A DNA stretch of 64,000 nucleotides from Casuarius casuarius (lineage: Eukaryota > Chordata > Aves > Casuariiformes > Casuariidae). Below are positions 1 to 12,879 of the stretch, in pieces. The notes below the pieces were generated by a model that searched no databases, was not told the DNA's origin, and saw nothing but the letters and a program-made list of their open reading frames with translations. Where the stretch lies: NCBI GenBank assembly GCA_003342895.1, contig PTFA01000195.1, positions 496,001 through 560,000 on the forward strand, given 5' to 3'. Each line of letters opens with the position of its first letter. Positions within the stretch are counted from its first letter, which is position 1. Both the position numbers and the translations under genes were made by a program.

Positions 1-3000
1 TTTTACTAGTTCTAAGCTATCTTAATACTTAGATATCTATCATAAACTATCTTAAAGCGTGTGTATAACTATTGCTAATAGAAGGTTATCTTACTGAGCA
101 GAAGGCAAAAGATGATTTGTACTTAAGCAGGCTTTCTGATCTCAGCCTACAGAAATACCCTGTCCTGAGAAATTTCTCTGTTCTGAATTTTCCCATATTA
201 AAAAACAATCACTATATTTTCCATTACTATGACTAAAACCAAGCAGGCCACATGCTGCCTGTAATTTTACTCCCACTTTACTATTGGAGCATTTGAAAAG
301 TAGAGAGATTATATGAGTCAAATAATTGAATTAAAACTTTAAATAGGCAGGGGGCATAGGATCCACTGATTTGCATCCTAGACTAAAAGAAAGGAGACTT
401 TGATTCATTTCCTTACTTTTATTTCTGTGTGTTAATGGACAAGCTACTTCACTGCCTCAGTTCTTTCTGTGTTTGACAGTATTTAGATTGGCATTCTTCA
501 AGGACATGCTTCCAATCTGTATCTGCACAATGGCACCCTGAAACTGGTTGGGAGCTTTTAAAAATGACTGAAATATAGATAATAATAATAAAAAAAGAGA
601 GACTTACATCTCAGCTATAGTAGAGTGGGTTTAGTGTTCTGCAATGCTTGGCTGCCTTATTATTAATTAACAAACAGCAGCACTATGTTCCTTCTTTATT
701 TTCCCCTCCTTGATATGAGTTGCAGCATGAAGGCAGCTCCTACCAATACCACTTTTTAATTTCATGGTATAAATTGGGGTTTTTACGCTAGTTAGCAATA
801 AATAAACAAAGACTTTCTGAATGATTGAAATGGAATTTCTGAAGGAAAGAGCAACAAATAATTAGACTTCTATATCACTAATTATTATTGGTGGCTTGAA
901 CAAAATTATGTTTCTGGCCTATAGAATTTCTAATCGGTAAAGTCAGAGCATCATAATATGATCTCTTCAAGCAGATTTATTTTTCAGATGAGTGGTTCCT
1001 AATGCCATTTTGGTATTGCACATTTCTGCTATTGGTTATGTTTGTCTCCTGTCTTTAAATATATTGTTTATTACTACTACAAATTATTATTTGTAGCATG
1101 GTAATGACTATAAACTATACTCATGATTTAAGGCTGCACTGTGCCAAGGATTGTACAAATGTGGAATCAAAGACTCTCCCTGGTGCAAAGATGTTACACT
1201 ATAAGAAAATTACCTACTATTTAAATATATTATAAGCCCTCATGTCTAACCATGCTGACCTATTGCTCTTCTCCCATTTACTTGTAAATGCCTATTGAAA
1301 ATAGGCAAAACAAGAAGCCCGGGCTTTGGGACATTTTTGTACTAAACAACGAAGTAAAGAAATCAAATCTGGGATTATTCTAGTATAGACAATGATGTAA
1401 GCCTGGTTTCATCCCACTTAACTTTAGACAGTTAACTAAGGCATTTAATTTAGAAGCCTGGTTACCACAGGTGGTGAATCAACCTGGAAGGGTATCCATG
1501 AGCAGTTAGGCTTTTTGTAAGAGTGACTGACTAGACTTTAAAGGAGCACTTTCACTTAGGCATCTTTCACTTAGATAGAAATATGGAAAAAATTCAGAGA
1601 TTCAAAATCAAACCTCACCTTAAAGATTGATTTTAAAAAGATTAGTCAAAATGCTAAATATCCTTTGTGTTCTTTTATAATGTGGTTCAGCCCATGGAAC
1701 TGGAAACTCAAACTCTTTTCTTGATTCTATTAAAACAGAAAACTATTTAGATCTTGAGTTTGGGTCTCTGTTATGAATGTGGAGATCAGTGCAACCAGAG
1801 ACCATGGAGACAAATAGTAGAATGGGACAGCTAGATATTAAATTTTGAGTTGGTGAATGATGATATGTTTTGTGGTGACACAAAATTAATATTTTAAAAG
1901 TGAAACTTGTGGGCTTAGCCATTTATAGGAATTATAATGGCCTCTCTTTTCACTTTTCATTCAGGGCTTTATTAAAGAAAGGGAAAGCAAACACCAAATT
2001 AGGGTGAAGTAATGAAAGACAGATGGGTGGCAAGGCATGGGCAATGTAGTAGGACATCGCCTTTCAATAATGTGTAACGAAGGTGTGTTACTCCTCACAG
2101 AAAGATGGACTGATGCAAGAAGAAGACATATTTTCAAAAACTCATTAGGCCAATTATAGAAAATATTAATCAAGGGCTATTAATTAAAAAGACTACATCT
2201 ATGTTTGAGGAATACCCAGTGCAGTCATCTCTCTGTTTCTGTGCACTGGTCTACAGGTGCAGAGTAGATAATGTAGGACTGCTTTGATGGAAGAGCGGCA
2301 GATAATGATGTGAAGCAAGCCAGAACTGGATGCTCACAGAGGACATGAACAAAGGCTTTTACTACCTCGTCCTAGCCCTCCCCCCGAAGGAGGAGGACAT
2401 ATGAGAATGCTTTGCTATGCCCAAGCAACAGAGATGGAAAGAAAAACACAGTGGGTTTCATGTCTCTTAAAGCCTATGGCACTCAGGTCCCAGCAGGTGG
2501 AAAGGCCAATACTTGCACCACTGCAGTGGGTCCTATAAGTACAGATCCCAAACTCGGAAACCTTTCTGAAGAGCCTCCTCAGAATGGAAGTAAATGCTGC
2601 CAGCCCATTCCCACACAAATGACTGTACCTGGCTGGGCTACAGTATACTAAACAACTGCAGAAGGCAACAAATCACCAGTCTGTTTGTGACAGGCCATCC
2701 CAACTAAATCAAGTTGTCATTTATTTTTGACTTGCTCTTGCCCCAGGATCAGCAGCTGTTTCTTTCAGGTTGAGAATAGAGCAATTTGAAAGAGCAAAAG
2801 CCTATTAGAAAAATGGCATGAAGGGTTAGTTATAGCGGTGACAGTTGCACTTTGTCATCTGTAGTTAACCCTTTTGCCCCAGGGTTTCAGAGACTTTCTA
2901 TATGGTTCACAGGTCACTTGGAAGCTCTGCTGCAAGTAGGCATTTAAAGGAGAAACCCAAGAGCAAAGCTGCCATGAAGGCATGAGTGTGTGTGTGGCGG

Positions 3001-3890
3001 GGCGGGGGGGTTAATTCAGGTAACATTTTAAATGCAAAGCAGCTCCCTAGCAAAAACCAAAGCAGATTTGCTTCCTGTATTTGGTAGTAGCAAAACACCA
3101 ATCACTTATGGAAAGTACATGCTTTCAAACAATACGTTGCAGTGTAAGCTTCCCTGCTTCATTGCTGCCCTTCATAGGGCATAGGTACAAACCAGAGACC
3201 TCTGCTGAATCCAGGACTGGATTGTATCAGGGCTATGTTTTCTTCTAAAAATGCTTTGAGTGAAGATCTCTCCATTTCCTCAGAGAAAAAAAAGGAGGAA
3301 AGAGGAAGTAAAATGAACTGATCTGTAAGGAAAGCTGATAACTCTTCCATTTATCCAGGCTCCAGTGCGTAAGAGAAAGGTTACTGAAACCATTGCTGCG
3401 CTATGTTGATTTAAGGAAGGCTTTCTACAGAGGGTGCTGTTTATCTGCTGATGTTTCTTATTCTGCTAATTGCCTTTCTCAGTACTTCATAGCTTGACTA
3501 TATTTACCTTATATCCATGGCAGAGTTAGGAGAAGGAGGTTTCCCTCATTTTCTTGCTAATGGCCAGCCATAGATGCTTTTACATTTGTATGGGTGGGAA
3601 TAAAAAGGCAAGAATTAGAAAGAAATGAGGTCTTTTCTTCATGTGTTCTTCATGTGCAACTGGCCTAGCATAGATGCATGTAGCTGTAATGCCAGCTTCA
3701 AGAAAAAAACAGAGGTGCTTTTTGCCTATTTGCTCAGGCCTGTCAAGATGATATGTGCATCTGAGATTCATATTAAGACTGAATAAAGCAGTTCCAACTA
3801 TTACACTGTTTGTTTATTCAAACATTTCTGCAGGAGCACATGTCAGAAGGACTTACCTTAGCAGCACTAGCATGCTATTCCCTGTTAAGG
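1..3890. other. unannotated AT-rich DNA
   Basis: No gene, recognised repeat or RNA is visible here. The DNA is AT-rich with short A/T runs and scattered short chance open frames on both strands (up to about 80 codons, none with a recognisable domain). A perfect POU octamer on the minus strand (ATTTGCAT, 369-376) and a CTCF-core-like string CCAGCAGGTGG (2490-2500, lacking the usual following C) are the only motifs noted. Either could be chance in DNA of this length. Confidence 0.6.
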
Positions 3891-3891
3891 G

Positions 3892-3916
3892 ATGCAGCCT
3901 TTCCAAAAGGCTGCAT
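3892..3916. repeat. perfect short hairpin, 11-bp stem
   Basis: ATGCAGCCTTT (3892-3902) is followed after three bases by its exact reverse complement AAAGGCTGCAT (3906-3916). The stem is perfect but short. It lacks the T-run of a terminator and is too small for a microRNA precursor. It may be a chance palindrome or the relic of a foldback element. Confidence 0.6.
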
Positions 3917-6254
3917 GGCGGTAATGGTTATTGGTGTCAGAATAATTACAAATTTACCCATGACTAGTGTTGTGGGCTTTTTCCTCTCCCTCTATCCCCC
4001 AGGCTTATTTGGTCTACATAAACATATATAATTCTGCTAACCTGGGATATGGCTAATCTCTTGGATATCTTAATTTGAAGAACCAGAACTTCTTACCCCT
4101 TCTTCTTCTACCATTCCCTTTAGATTGTGAGTACCTTTAGTGTGACAGTCTGTGTGTCTATATTGTTTCCTACATGGCCTCAGTGCAGGTTTACCATAGC
4201 TTTTCTCATCCCTTTAAACTTGGCTTTTCTAAAAATTCTTAGGCAACCTGAATTTGCTTTTCAAATAAAACAAGGCGGACACATTTGGACTCTTCTCTGG
4301 TATTGTGAGGAAGCAATAGGAGGTATAAGAGAACCTCTGACAATTCAGAACAAAAACATTTTTGGTAGCAAGCTTGGCAATGGTGTGAGCTCAAGTTCAC
4401 TCTCTGTTGAATTCTTAAGATGTAGAAAGCAACTTATCTAAATAGGCAGTGAATGAGGGGAGTTGGATGCAGTGTGCAAGCAAAGTGAAAACTATCAATC
4501 ACCATCTATTACTCTGCTGTTGGTATTTCAGCAGTGTCCCTGATGTTCTGAAGAGATTAGCTCGGAATAAGCAAATGCCAAAATAGAAACTGTCTACCCA
4601 TATCTATCCAGAGCTTCACCCAAGCTAATTAGCTCTGTGTAGTGCCTTATAGACTGTCCAAGTCATTCCCAGATAATCAAGGATCTTTCAAACATATTAA
4701 GCAAGGTAGATGAATCTGACATGACTTCGTAGAAAATTCCATGTCCTTCAAGCAAGTTGTCATACATACAGAACAAAGATAACATCTGACTTGAAGATTT
4801 GACCTTCTGAATAGGCTAAAGAAGTGAGAACTTATGATGAATTCTTGCAGCCATTTCCAAGATCATGTCTTGATTCCTAACGCTTCATGGACCACAGGCT
4901 GAGAAGGACTAAGCTAGCTTAGTATAACACTTATGATCTGTAAGGAAAACACAGGCCATGGACTGATATTCTGGATTTCACATGAGACTAGAGGGGATAT
5001 CCTTGGGTCACAAGGTCAATTCCCAGTTGTGTTTCAGATCCCCATTAGTAAGCAGTTCATGATTTCTCTTATTACAATTGGATTTGTTGCATAAAAAAAT
5101 AGCTGTTGTCTATAAAGATCAAAATTTTCTGGAAGGCATTTCAATTTTCACCACGTAAACCTACCTTTGACTTTGAAGAATATTTTACCTGAGAATATAG
5201 GACCTCCTTTCAGGATAAATCATAATAATGCTCTAGAATGGTTCAACATGAATGGTTCCCACCCCACCCAGCTTCAAAGAGCTGAAATGATAAGTATTTG
5301 CTTTGAGCTCTTTCAAGGCAAGGTTCATCTGAATTCCTCCTTCCATGAGGAAAGCTTGTAATCACCTGTAATCACCTAAAGGTAAAACAGAGGCAGCAGG
5401 AAAACCATGAGTTCCCTTATCTTGATGAAGGTGCAAATGGCACACACCAGGCAGAGGAGTCACAAAAAGTCAGAGGCAAATGTTGCTTGGTAGGGCATGT
5501 TTTCTCGTGCTGAAGAGATGCCGCCTACAAACAATCACAGTGACAACTCCTAGCAGGGAAAATGTCAGTGATGAAACAGCATCCCCAGGAGTGCAGGAGA
5601 AGCCCTCAGGGCTCAGGTGAGATTCACTACTCATTCTGGAGCAGAAGAGAAAACAGCAGCAGTAGAAGAGAGACCATCAATGGAAACAGATGTTGCAGCA
5701 ACAGTCCTGGAGGCAGAAAGCAAGGGCCTGGACAGAGTAACAGGCCATGGCATGAGCAGGTACTATCCAAGTAGTAGCAGAACGACACAGTTTTATAGGA
5801 AGAAGGGTAGGAGAAGCTGAAGTGAGACAGACTTGGCTGTAAGTATTTTAAAAAAAAAAAAAAATCACAGAAAGCAGCAAGCTGCAACTGTGGAAAAGAG
5901 GAATATTTTCACTCTTGGAAAGTACAGAGGGTCTTCTCAGGTGCAGGAGATAGGGAAATCAAACCAGAAGAAGGGTAAAAGAAAATACCATACAGTTAGA
6001 GAACAGGGCCAAGCCTGCACAGGAAGCCACTTCAGGGATTTTTGCATGTTCTTCTTTTTCTCCAAACACTCATAACAAACACATTTTATGATGTGAAGCC
6101 TGAGTTCATAATTACTATCCGTCTATTCTTATAATGGTATATGTGACAGCTAGGAGAACCCCAAGCTATATTTTAGCAACACACACAGCTGGGCCTTCTA
6201 GCCATTCCTCCACCTTATTAGATATCAAACACTCTGGAAAGGACTCTGACTTCA
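3917..6254. other. unannotated DNA
   Basis: No gene is seen. A small direct duplication, TAATCACCT twice in tandem, lies at 5359-5378, and an A15 run at 5850-5864. Open frames on both strands at 4127-4441 and 5562-6075 encode no protein I recognise. The second set spans purine-rich sequence (many GAA/AGA codons), which explains the frame length. Confidence 0.55.
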
Positions 6255-6350
6255 TTCACCCCTTTTCAAAGACAGGGGAGTGGAAGCATGAGGAGCAGAA
6301 ATGAAACTTGTTCAAAGTCAATTAGAAATTTTAAGGTAGAGACAAAAAAA
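6255..6350 (-). repeat. MIR-like CORE-SINE fragment (degenerate)
   Basis: The stretch from ACCCCTTTTCAAAGACAGGG through GGAGCAGAAATGAAACTTGT to CAAAGTCAATTAG follows the reverse complement of the MIR core. That core reads roughly: blocks of C and T, ACAGATGGGGAAACTGAGGC, then AAGTGACTTGCCCAAGGTCA. Divergence is high, so this is a by-eye family call for an old amniote SINE relic. Confidence 0.4.
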
Positions 6351-6392
6351 AGACAGATTATCTAAGTTCAAAATCTACAGAAATATTAGCCA

Positions 6393-6460
6393 AACTATAT
6401 ATATGCATCTATAAACTATATATGCATCATATATCTATATCTATCTACATATATATGCAA
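6393..6460. repeat. TAT/TATC-rich simple sequence
   Basis: Imperfect repeats of TATATATGCATC and ATCTATATCTATC make an AT-rich low-complexity patch. No function is implied. Confidence 0.7.
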
Positions 6461-7163
6461 CAAAGATTAGAACATAAAGAAGAAAAAAAAGTGTTCTTTA
6501 AAATATTGCTTACAGCCTATCCTTGGTTATGGGTTAATAGTTTGTCAGCATTTCCCCACTGTGGGGTTTGTTGTCTGAGCCTTTAAAATATAGAGCTTTG
6601 AAAAGCTAAGGGCAAGTGATGGCGACACAGCTGTAACGGTGAAATGTAACTGGAGATCTGAGGCCATGATGAGGCCAGTCTCTGTCTGGATATTCAGTGC
6701 AGTGCAAAAATAATTTAGTGACTTCGTCTTCCATTTCAAGTTGGTCTTATTCACTGAGTGTTGACACTTGACAGTCACTCTGCATGATTTCTGCACTGCA
6801 CCGTTATGTGAAATATCACATTTCATTACCTTCTTCCCAGCCAGTCACTCTCCATAAATGTAAGCATTTTTATCAGGTGAATGCCACTCCAGAGCAGTGT
6901 CCTTACCTGCAGGAGGATTTGGGAAGGGTGGGGGAAGGTTCAAGGTTGGGTTATTCAATCTTGACGCATTGTAAAGCAAAAGCTTTCGTTAGTGACAGAG
7001 CAGTGTCTTTGTCTTCTCTGCTTTTTCTCTTCCGTGCCACTCTGATCCCAAAGACTGCAAACTGACAGTCACATCAGGTTACAGGCACCTAAGTCATATG
7101 CCATAGTCACATCAGGCTACATACACGTGTAACAAGTTCATGCATTCGCACTCTCTCTCCCTA
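6461..7163. other. unannotated DNA
   Basis: The region consists of mixed sequence. Overlapping 93-codon frames occur on opposite strands at 6545-6826 and 6784-7065. Neither has a recognisable domain or splice context, and I treat both as chance. Confidence 0.5.
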
Positions 7164-7204
7164 GCACACACGCGCGTGCGCACACACACACACACACACA
7201 CACA
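7164..7204. repeat. (CA)n microsatellite with CG core
   Basis: An alternating purine-pyrimidine tract: CACACACGCGCGTGCG followed by about twelve CA units. The internal CGCGCG with flanking CA is the classic composition favouring left-handed Z-DNA. The tract is likely length-polymorphic. Confidence 0.9.
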
Positions 7205-9229
7205 GAGTTACTAAGCATCTGAACCAGTGGGATGCTGAACTGGGAGCCTAACATGAGACACAACAAGAAATCGGTGGCTATGCTTGCATTACGGTCTTCA
7301 CTACAGAGCCAACCAATATTACGCTGATTTTACACTGGTATTACACTGCTTTTACATTTCTAAATGATATTGTCCTCAGGGTAGGCAGGCTTATAGTCTA
7401 CTACTCAAATTGAGAAGAGAACCAGGTATTTTAGCACTAGAGCTGTTTAAAAAATATAAAGTAACACATTTTTGATGGAAAAGTTCCACCTTTGACAATA
7501 TAGAGATTTATACTTCATTTTTTACCATTGCTTTTCAATCTATTTTAACTTTTTTTTTTAACATATTTTTCTGTAGCATTGTTTACACTTCCTGGAAACA
7601 TTCTCCCCCCCCAACTTCTTTAGTTTTTTGTTCTTTGCTGACTTTTCAGGGAGAACTCTAATTTTGAGTGGCAAAAACATCCCCATACTGTCTGTTTGCA
7701 GTGTCTTGTGGCTCAGCTTCCTTTAAAAGACTAGGTCTAGACAACTAAGCTCCTGTTTGCCTTGTTTCAGCTGTTATGGTTGTACATAGAGGGGAAATAA
7801 TAACTTCTTGAAGTCTTAATCTGGGGAAGCGTCTAGAGGACAGACTGGCATTGGCAGAAACCCATTCAGAGGAAGCCAAAGAGACAGGAGTATGCACATA
7901 GCCCGGCTTAAGAAGGAATGGAAAGAAAGAGACTTTTCTAAGGATCCAGACAGAACTAAGTAGAGTTTGTTGAAACCCAAGAAGCCACAAGCAGTTGCAG
8001 AACTGAAAACAAAACTTCTGTCCTGCTTGAAAGAAAGCACTCGTCCTGCAAAGAAAGAGGTTTGTTGACATATTGTTTTGTTTTCAAGCTGCCTCACATG
8101 GAGATTTCTTTATTTAAACCATTTTGTGGCTCTAGTTTGTGCCAAGCTAAAACCTAGATCAAAGTTGAAAGCCTTGTTTCTCTGCTCACTTTAAGAAAAT
8201 GGTGATGGCAGCTCCATCTCCAGACTTTCAATGAATCAGGGACTTGCCAATCTTTTGAAGAAAAAAGTGTTTGGAAAAATAAAAGTTAGGACAAGAACAG
8301 TTCCCCTTCCCAGTTTAGCTAAGATGGAGACAGAGAGATAAGAACTTCTCTTTCAATCATGCACTTCAGGAAGCTTTTCTCATTTTTAGATATGTTAATT
8401 TTTGGATAAATTGGATTATTTCTCCACCTCTAATTTGTGTTGATGATAGTGTAGGGCATATTCTTTGGGAAGAAATAGAAACATCCTACATTTCTCAAGG
8501 AATCATGAACATGAGATCTCTTGCTCAGTCGCACAGAATAGAGATTTTTGAAGGAGAGGCTTCACTCACACACCCAAATCTTTACAAACTTCTGTGAATA
8601 AGCCAAAACAGGACTGTTTTCAGAGTCCCTACACAAATATGAATCCCTACACAGTCTTTCTCCATCTCTCAAACACATATATGCATATGCATGCTATATA
8701 TTTATATGTTCAGCTGTGGACACAAACACAGACTCATACATGGTTTCTTGGACACATACATAGACATTATACACAAAAGCCATAGTGTACAGGATGTGAC
8801 AATGGCTGTAGCTGCAACTAAGCCAGAAATAAGTTTCTTTTTATGTGGGAGCTGTGAAGATATAAGAAAGTGGTCTTATCCTAGATAAGGAAAATCTTTT
8901 TTTTTTGAATTGATGCTCCAAAAAAAGAAAATTGAGTCCAAACCTGTTCTTTAATTTCTAATTCTTTTAAAATTCATTTTTAAGGTGTATTTCCATGCAA
9001 TAACTTACAACACGTAATGAAAACCACTTAAACTAGCCCCCCAATTTGCTTTGTGTTTGTTTGGTTCGTTTGGTTTGATTTTTTTTTCTGGTCTGGTTTG
9101 AAAAGGTACATGCCATGGTCTGGCAATTATGCATATTCCTCCATTTCAGTTTTCAGACTAAGAGGTTTCCCTTTTTGAAAAGAACCCATTTTTATGGCCA
9201 ACTTTAGTTTTGGCAAACTAATTGTTAGA
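7205..9229. other. unannotated DNA
   Basis: No gene is seen. Part of 7300-7360 (ACGCTGATTTTACACTGGTA) resembles the 'gatttacactggtgtaa' motif of an old amniote interspersed repeat, but the match is too short to call. Overlapping minus-strand frames at 7745-8097 (up to 108 codons) show no known domain. Confidence 0.5.
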
Positions 9230-9640
9230 GAGGGCGGCCAAATCCAGTAACCCGACAGAGGCAAGGCTGCCACTGCTCCATGCCCCCAGGTCCAACCAGT
9301 AGCAGGGCTGAGCCAGTATTCCCCATAGGCACACAAAGGCACGTGCATACAGCATATATATATATGTATACATGTGTCTGGCCATGTGGATCAGCACAGA
9401 CAGGCACACACAGCACTCGCACAAACACAAATGGTGCCGGTAGCTGCAGCTGCTTCCCGTGGCTGGTCAGGAGGACGGTCCATAAGTGGGATGCAGACAG
9501 ACCTGCATACCGCAGCCCCTCTGGCAGTGGGCTTGGACACTTGGCCCTGGAGATGCCCCGGCTCTGGCTGCCCCACTGCCGGCACCAGAGCGCATGAGCC
9601 CTAAGGTACAGCCCTGCTCCCGCTGAAGGCACAGACCCTC
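9230..9640. other. moderately GC-rich block with chance open frames
   Basis: GC content rises clearly above the surroundings, with several CpGs. Open frames occur on both strands (a minus frame of 135 codons spans 9225-9632). The reading frames are rich in Pro, Ala, Arg and Cys from base composition. I see no domain, signal peptide pattern or family resemblance. It could be a decayed GC-rich insertion or a weak CpG-containing regulatory patch. Confidence 0.4.
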
Positions 9641-9647
9641 ATGCACA

Positions 9648-9707
9648 ACACCACACACACACATGCGTGCACACACACACTCATGTGCACACACATGCAC
9701 ACACAGA
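9648..9707. repeat. imperfect (CA)n microsatellite
   Basis: CACACACACATGCGTGCACA and similar interrupted CA/TG units fill this stretch. Its interruptions suggest an older tract than the one at 7164. Confidence 0.85.
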
Positions 9708-10264
9708 GTAGAGAGTCCCTCACCCAGGAAAACAGCTAGAAAGGAATTTAATAAGAAGGTAGGACAGACTGTGCTGATCAGATGCACAGCCTGGCCAGAC
9801 AAGCATATGGACCAGCCACCTGTTTACACACAACAGATCTGTTTTATCCCTTTATCCCTCTAGTTTTCCATGCTTGTTCCTCCTCAAATCACCTAGATCC
9901 CTCCCTTTCTCTGCCTTTTGTTCCTCATCTAAACATCACATAGTAAGTCTTGCACAATACCAAAATGCTCTTCCCCTGCCACCCATAATGTGTCCCATAC
10001 TCCTGGGCAGTAGCTCCCATCAGTCCAAAAGGTGCCCTGGAGACCTGCTCCTTGTGTTGCCTCATCTCGCTGGGCTTCACACCCAGATCATGGGGAGGAT
10101 GCTGTCTCCTGGGAGGAGTGGAACAGGGTGTCCTTCCCTCTGAGTAGGTAATTTGGGTTCCCCCACCTGCCAGTGTCTCTCTGTTCTCCTTTGTACATGT
10201 ACAGACGAGCTTTTGATTACATAAGCTAAGACTGATACTTTCTGAGAAAACCATCTTAAAATTG
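9708..10264. other. unannotated DNA
   Basis: Mixed sequence. A minus-strand frame at 9925-10254 (109 codons) and plus-strand 9874-10143 (89 codons) overlap each other and resemble no known protein. Confidence 0.5.
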
Positions 10265-10460
10265 ACAATTCATTGAGCCTTATTGCTAACTGACAACTTT
10301 CAAGATTCTATGAATGATGCTGAAATAGCTTTTGTTAATATATTTACAGCCACAAAAATCAGAGTATTTGTTTTCTAATATGCAGCTGCTGTACGAAGAC
10401 ACAACGTTTGTAACTGTATTTCTGAATGCAAGCAACACGAGTGTTTAGATAAGATTGTTT
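10265..10460. promoter_or_regulatory. CNE-like block (possible enhancer)
   Basis: Complex, non-repetitive AT-rich sequence with closely packed homeodomain/SOX/MEF2-like words (GACAATTCATTG, TTGTTAATATATTTACAG, CTAATATGCAGCTGCTGTAC). No open frame is present. This texture is typical of vertebrate conserved non-coding elements, but conservation itself cannot be seen here. Confidence 0.3.
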
Positions 10461-11763
10461 TCAAACTGATGCAAGGTGACCGAAGATCTTCAGTGCAGCA
10501 TTAGTCATTTGAGATGGGTGACATTTTTCCAGTAAATTTCTATCCAATGGAAAACATTAATTTGTCAAAAACAAAACTTACTATGGAAACATATCGGTTC
10601 AATAGAACTCCAAGCTGGTCCTGGATGGGAGCTGAGATAGTGACTGGCAGCTCCTGGAATCGAGAGTACACTGCATCACCCTTCTGGGGTTCAAAAAAAC
10701 AAATTTCAAGTCTCTGATCTGTTAAATGCCAACACAGATTTGAATATGACTGCCTTTCTTCTCAGGCCAGTAGACAAAGTGACATACAGCATCTTCGCTG
10801 CAATAAGTAAAAATGGATTCTGAAGTCTCAAAGAGATGGAGATACAGCTGGGATGTAGAAAAATCTTGCTTTCAGGAAGGCAGTTGGATGCCCCACTGCC
10901 AATCTACTGACCACAACAGTTAGGTGTCTAGTCTGTGCTAGTCCCCTAGGCTGCCTCTGGCACCAAGGCAGAGAGAGTGCCTCTAGCACAAGTAGGCACC
11001 TCTAGGGATCAAACGATGCCACCCGAAGAGAGATGACTAAAAGAGCTAGCTTACCTGAAAAGAGAGGCCTCGTTTAGTTATTGATAGCTGAGATTAATTC
11101 CACCCTCTGTCTTTCTTCATTCTGAAGACAGTTGCCCCAAATCCCTGTTTGGGGGTGCAGATGATTATGGGTTTGTCTTCCTCATCTTCTTATCATGTGT
11201 CACCTTAGACTCAAGCAGTGGTGGATATACAGAAAGCGTTAGCCCAGCAGAATGTGCAGCTCGGTGCCTCTTGCTCCTCAGCACCCATCATGTTGCCCTG
11301 TGAGATATAAATATGTGACCTTATTTTGAAAGGAAAATCCTTCCTAGCTGCTTTGCAGCTCCATCACTTATGCATTATAGACTTTCTACTCAATTGCAGC
11401 ATAATCTCATAGGAATTTATTATGCATCCTGTATATAAAACAGTATGTACCCTCTACAGAGAACATCAAAAGGTAGTTAATAGAGATGTTAAATTATTAT
11501 TGGTTGAAAGGAGCCGATGCCCTAGAGTAATCAGATTCCCTCTTTCTCCCACTCGCTTCATATACTATATATAATATATGCAATTAATAGTGCACATATA
11601 TCAGTCTCTGAATAGATCTCTATAAAGTCGGCTTGAATGTTAGAGGAACTGATGTATAAAACATGTGGAACCAAGCAAAGCAAAGATGTCACATTAGGGC
11701 ACATTACAAATACTAGCAAAACAGTTGATGGATAAGGCAAAGGAGACACTGCAAGTCCCAAGG
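10461..11763. other. unannotated DNA
   Basis: No gene is seen. At 10920-11010 there are several CTAG-containing words (GTGTCTAGTCTGTGCTAGTC, GTGCCTCTAGCACAAGTAGG) that form a loose imperfect inverted arrangement. I cannot assign it to a family. Confidence 0.5.
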
Positions 11764-11786
11764 AAAAAAAAAAAAAAAAAAAAAAA
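11764..11786 (+). repeat. poly-A run (A23)
   Basis: Twenty-three consecutive A residues. It could be a retroposed tail, but the upstream 150 bases resemble no gene or SINE and no target-site duplication is evident, so it is called only as a homopolymer. Confidence 0.9.
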
Positions 11787-12024
11787 GAAGCTTTATGTTA
11801 TTTCCTACTCTCACCATTTATTCGTGGGGGAAGACAGTCAAGGTGCTATTGACTGGAATGAATGGCTGCACTGTGTTTTTTTTATTAATGGTCAGGGGAA
11901 AATGTCAGATGCTTACTCTGAACTAATTACATATTGCTAAGGATCAGGAAAGAGTGTAATATGGAACTTACTACCCAATGATTAGATTAATTGAGATGAG
12001 ATTGAATTAGAATTATGGTCTCCC

Positions 12025-12110
12025 GGGTAGGGCTCTGAACTAGCAACCAGGAAATCTGTTCTCTGCTATGGGTGCACTATGAACCCTTGCCCAATCATAC
12101 CATACCATAC
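12025..12110 (+). repeat. MIR-like CORE-SINE fragment (degenerate)
   Basis: GGCTCTGAACTAGCAACCAG, then a TCTGTTCTCTGC segment and GAACCCTTGCCCAATCATA, follow the order of the amniote MIR body (…gacctgggttctattcccggctctgcc…gaccttgggcaagtca). Divergence is strong. It is immediately followed by a short CCATA pentamer repeat at 12096-12113. Confidence 0.4.
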
Positions 12111-12113
12111 CAC

Positions 12114-12438
12114 CCCTATTCATTCCTATTTATGATGTTCTCCAAAGAGTCTAGGCTCTTCTGTTGGAGGATTGACCTTGTTTATGTGTTTATTTGTAAC
12201 ACAGTGTTATCCCAAACAAGGCTAGCACCCTGAAATAATATTTGCATTACAAGTCAATATCACTAGTAATAGTAATTAAACTCTGAACAACTGGTGAAAT
12301 ATAAATGGTAAATATGGATTTTTTTAAGTGCATCTCTAAGAGATAATTTTAAATTAGAGAATGACATTATCTTAATCCAAAATATAAGATGTGGGAGACT
12401 GGGAAATGAAAGGTGATTTATTAAATACGTGTATATAT

Positions 12439-12442
<4 letters not shown>
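12114..12442. other. unannotated AT-rich DNA
   Basis: AT-rich single-copy-looking sequence. A minus-strand octamer ATTTGCAT is at 12240-12247. It might contain the 3' tail of the preceding SINE, but I could not align it convincingly. Confidence 0.45.

Positions 12443-12479
<37 letters not shown>
12443..12479. repeat. (AG)n microsatellite
   Basis: About eighteen uninterrupted AG units, following a GTATATATATG stretch. A purine-only strand like this can form triplex DNA, and the length is probably polymorphic. Confidence 0.95.
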
Positions 12480-12486
<7 letters not shown>

Positions 12487-12815
12487 ACCCCTTTGGAACT
12501 TGGGTGTATGGCTCCCTTAATCATGTTTAGTACCATAGAAATGTGCAAATTTGGACTTGGAGTTTAAAAAAATACATTTTTTTTCTCCATTCTGCTCCTT
12601 CAATAAGTAAAGGTATAGGAGGAAACGAGAGTCTCTTTGTACTAGGTTCTTGTGACAGTTTTCATCATGATATCCAAACATCCTCAAGAAGCATGAGAAA
12701 CAACATTACTAAATAGCTCACATTTCCTCTTCTTATTTTGCTTCTGAGAGGCAGGATTTTTTGCACTATTTGGCTGCAATTTCAGATGTGTTTTATCTGC
12801 TATATTCTTATGTTA

Positions 12816-12879
12816 GAGAGGGAAAAGGAAGAAGGGAAGGAAAGAAAGAAGGAAGGAAGGAAAAGGAGGGAGGGAGGGA
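12816..12879. repeat. GGAA/GAAA purine-rich tract
   Basis: A 60-base pure purine stretch of GGAA, GAAA and GGGA units. Clusters of GGAA are ETS-like by sequence, but simple-repeat expansion is the simplest reading. Confidence 0.9.

Noticed and set aside
9225..9632. 135-codon minus-strand frame
   Set aside because: Runs through a GC-rich patch and a TATATATA/CACA stretch (Tyr-Ile repeats); no domain.
11600..11786. Possible processed pseudogene or SINE ending in A23
   Set aside because: Upstream sequence resembles no gene or SINE and no target-site duplication could be found.
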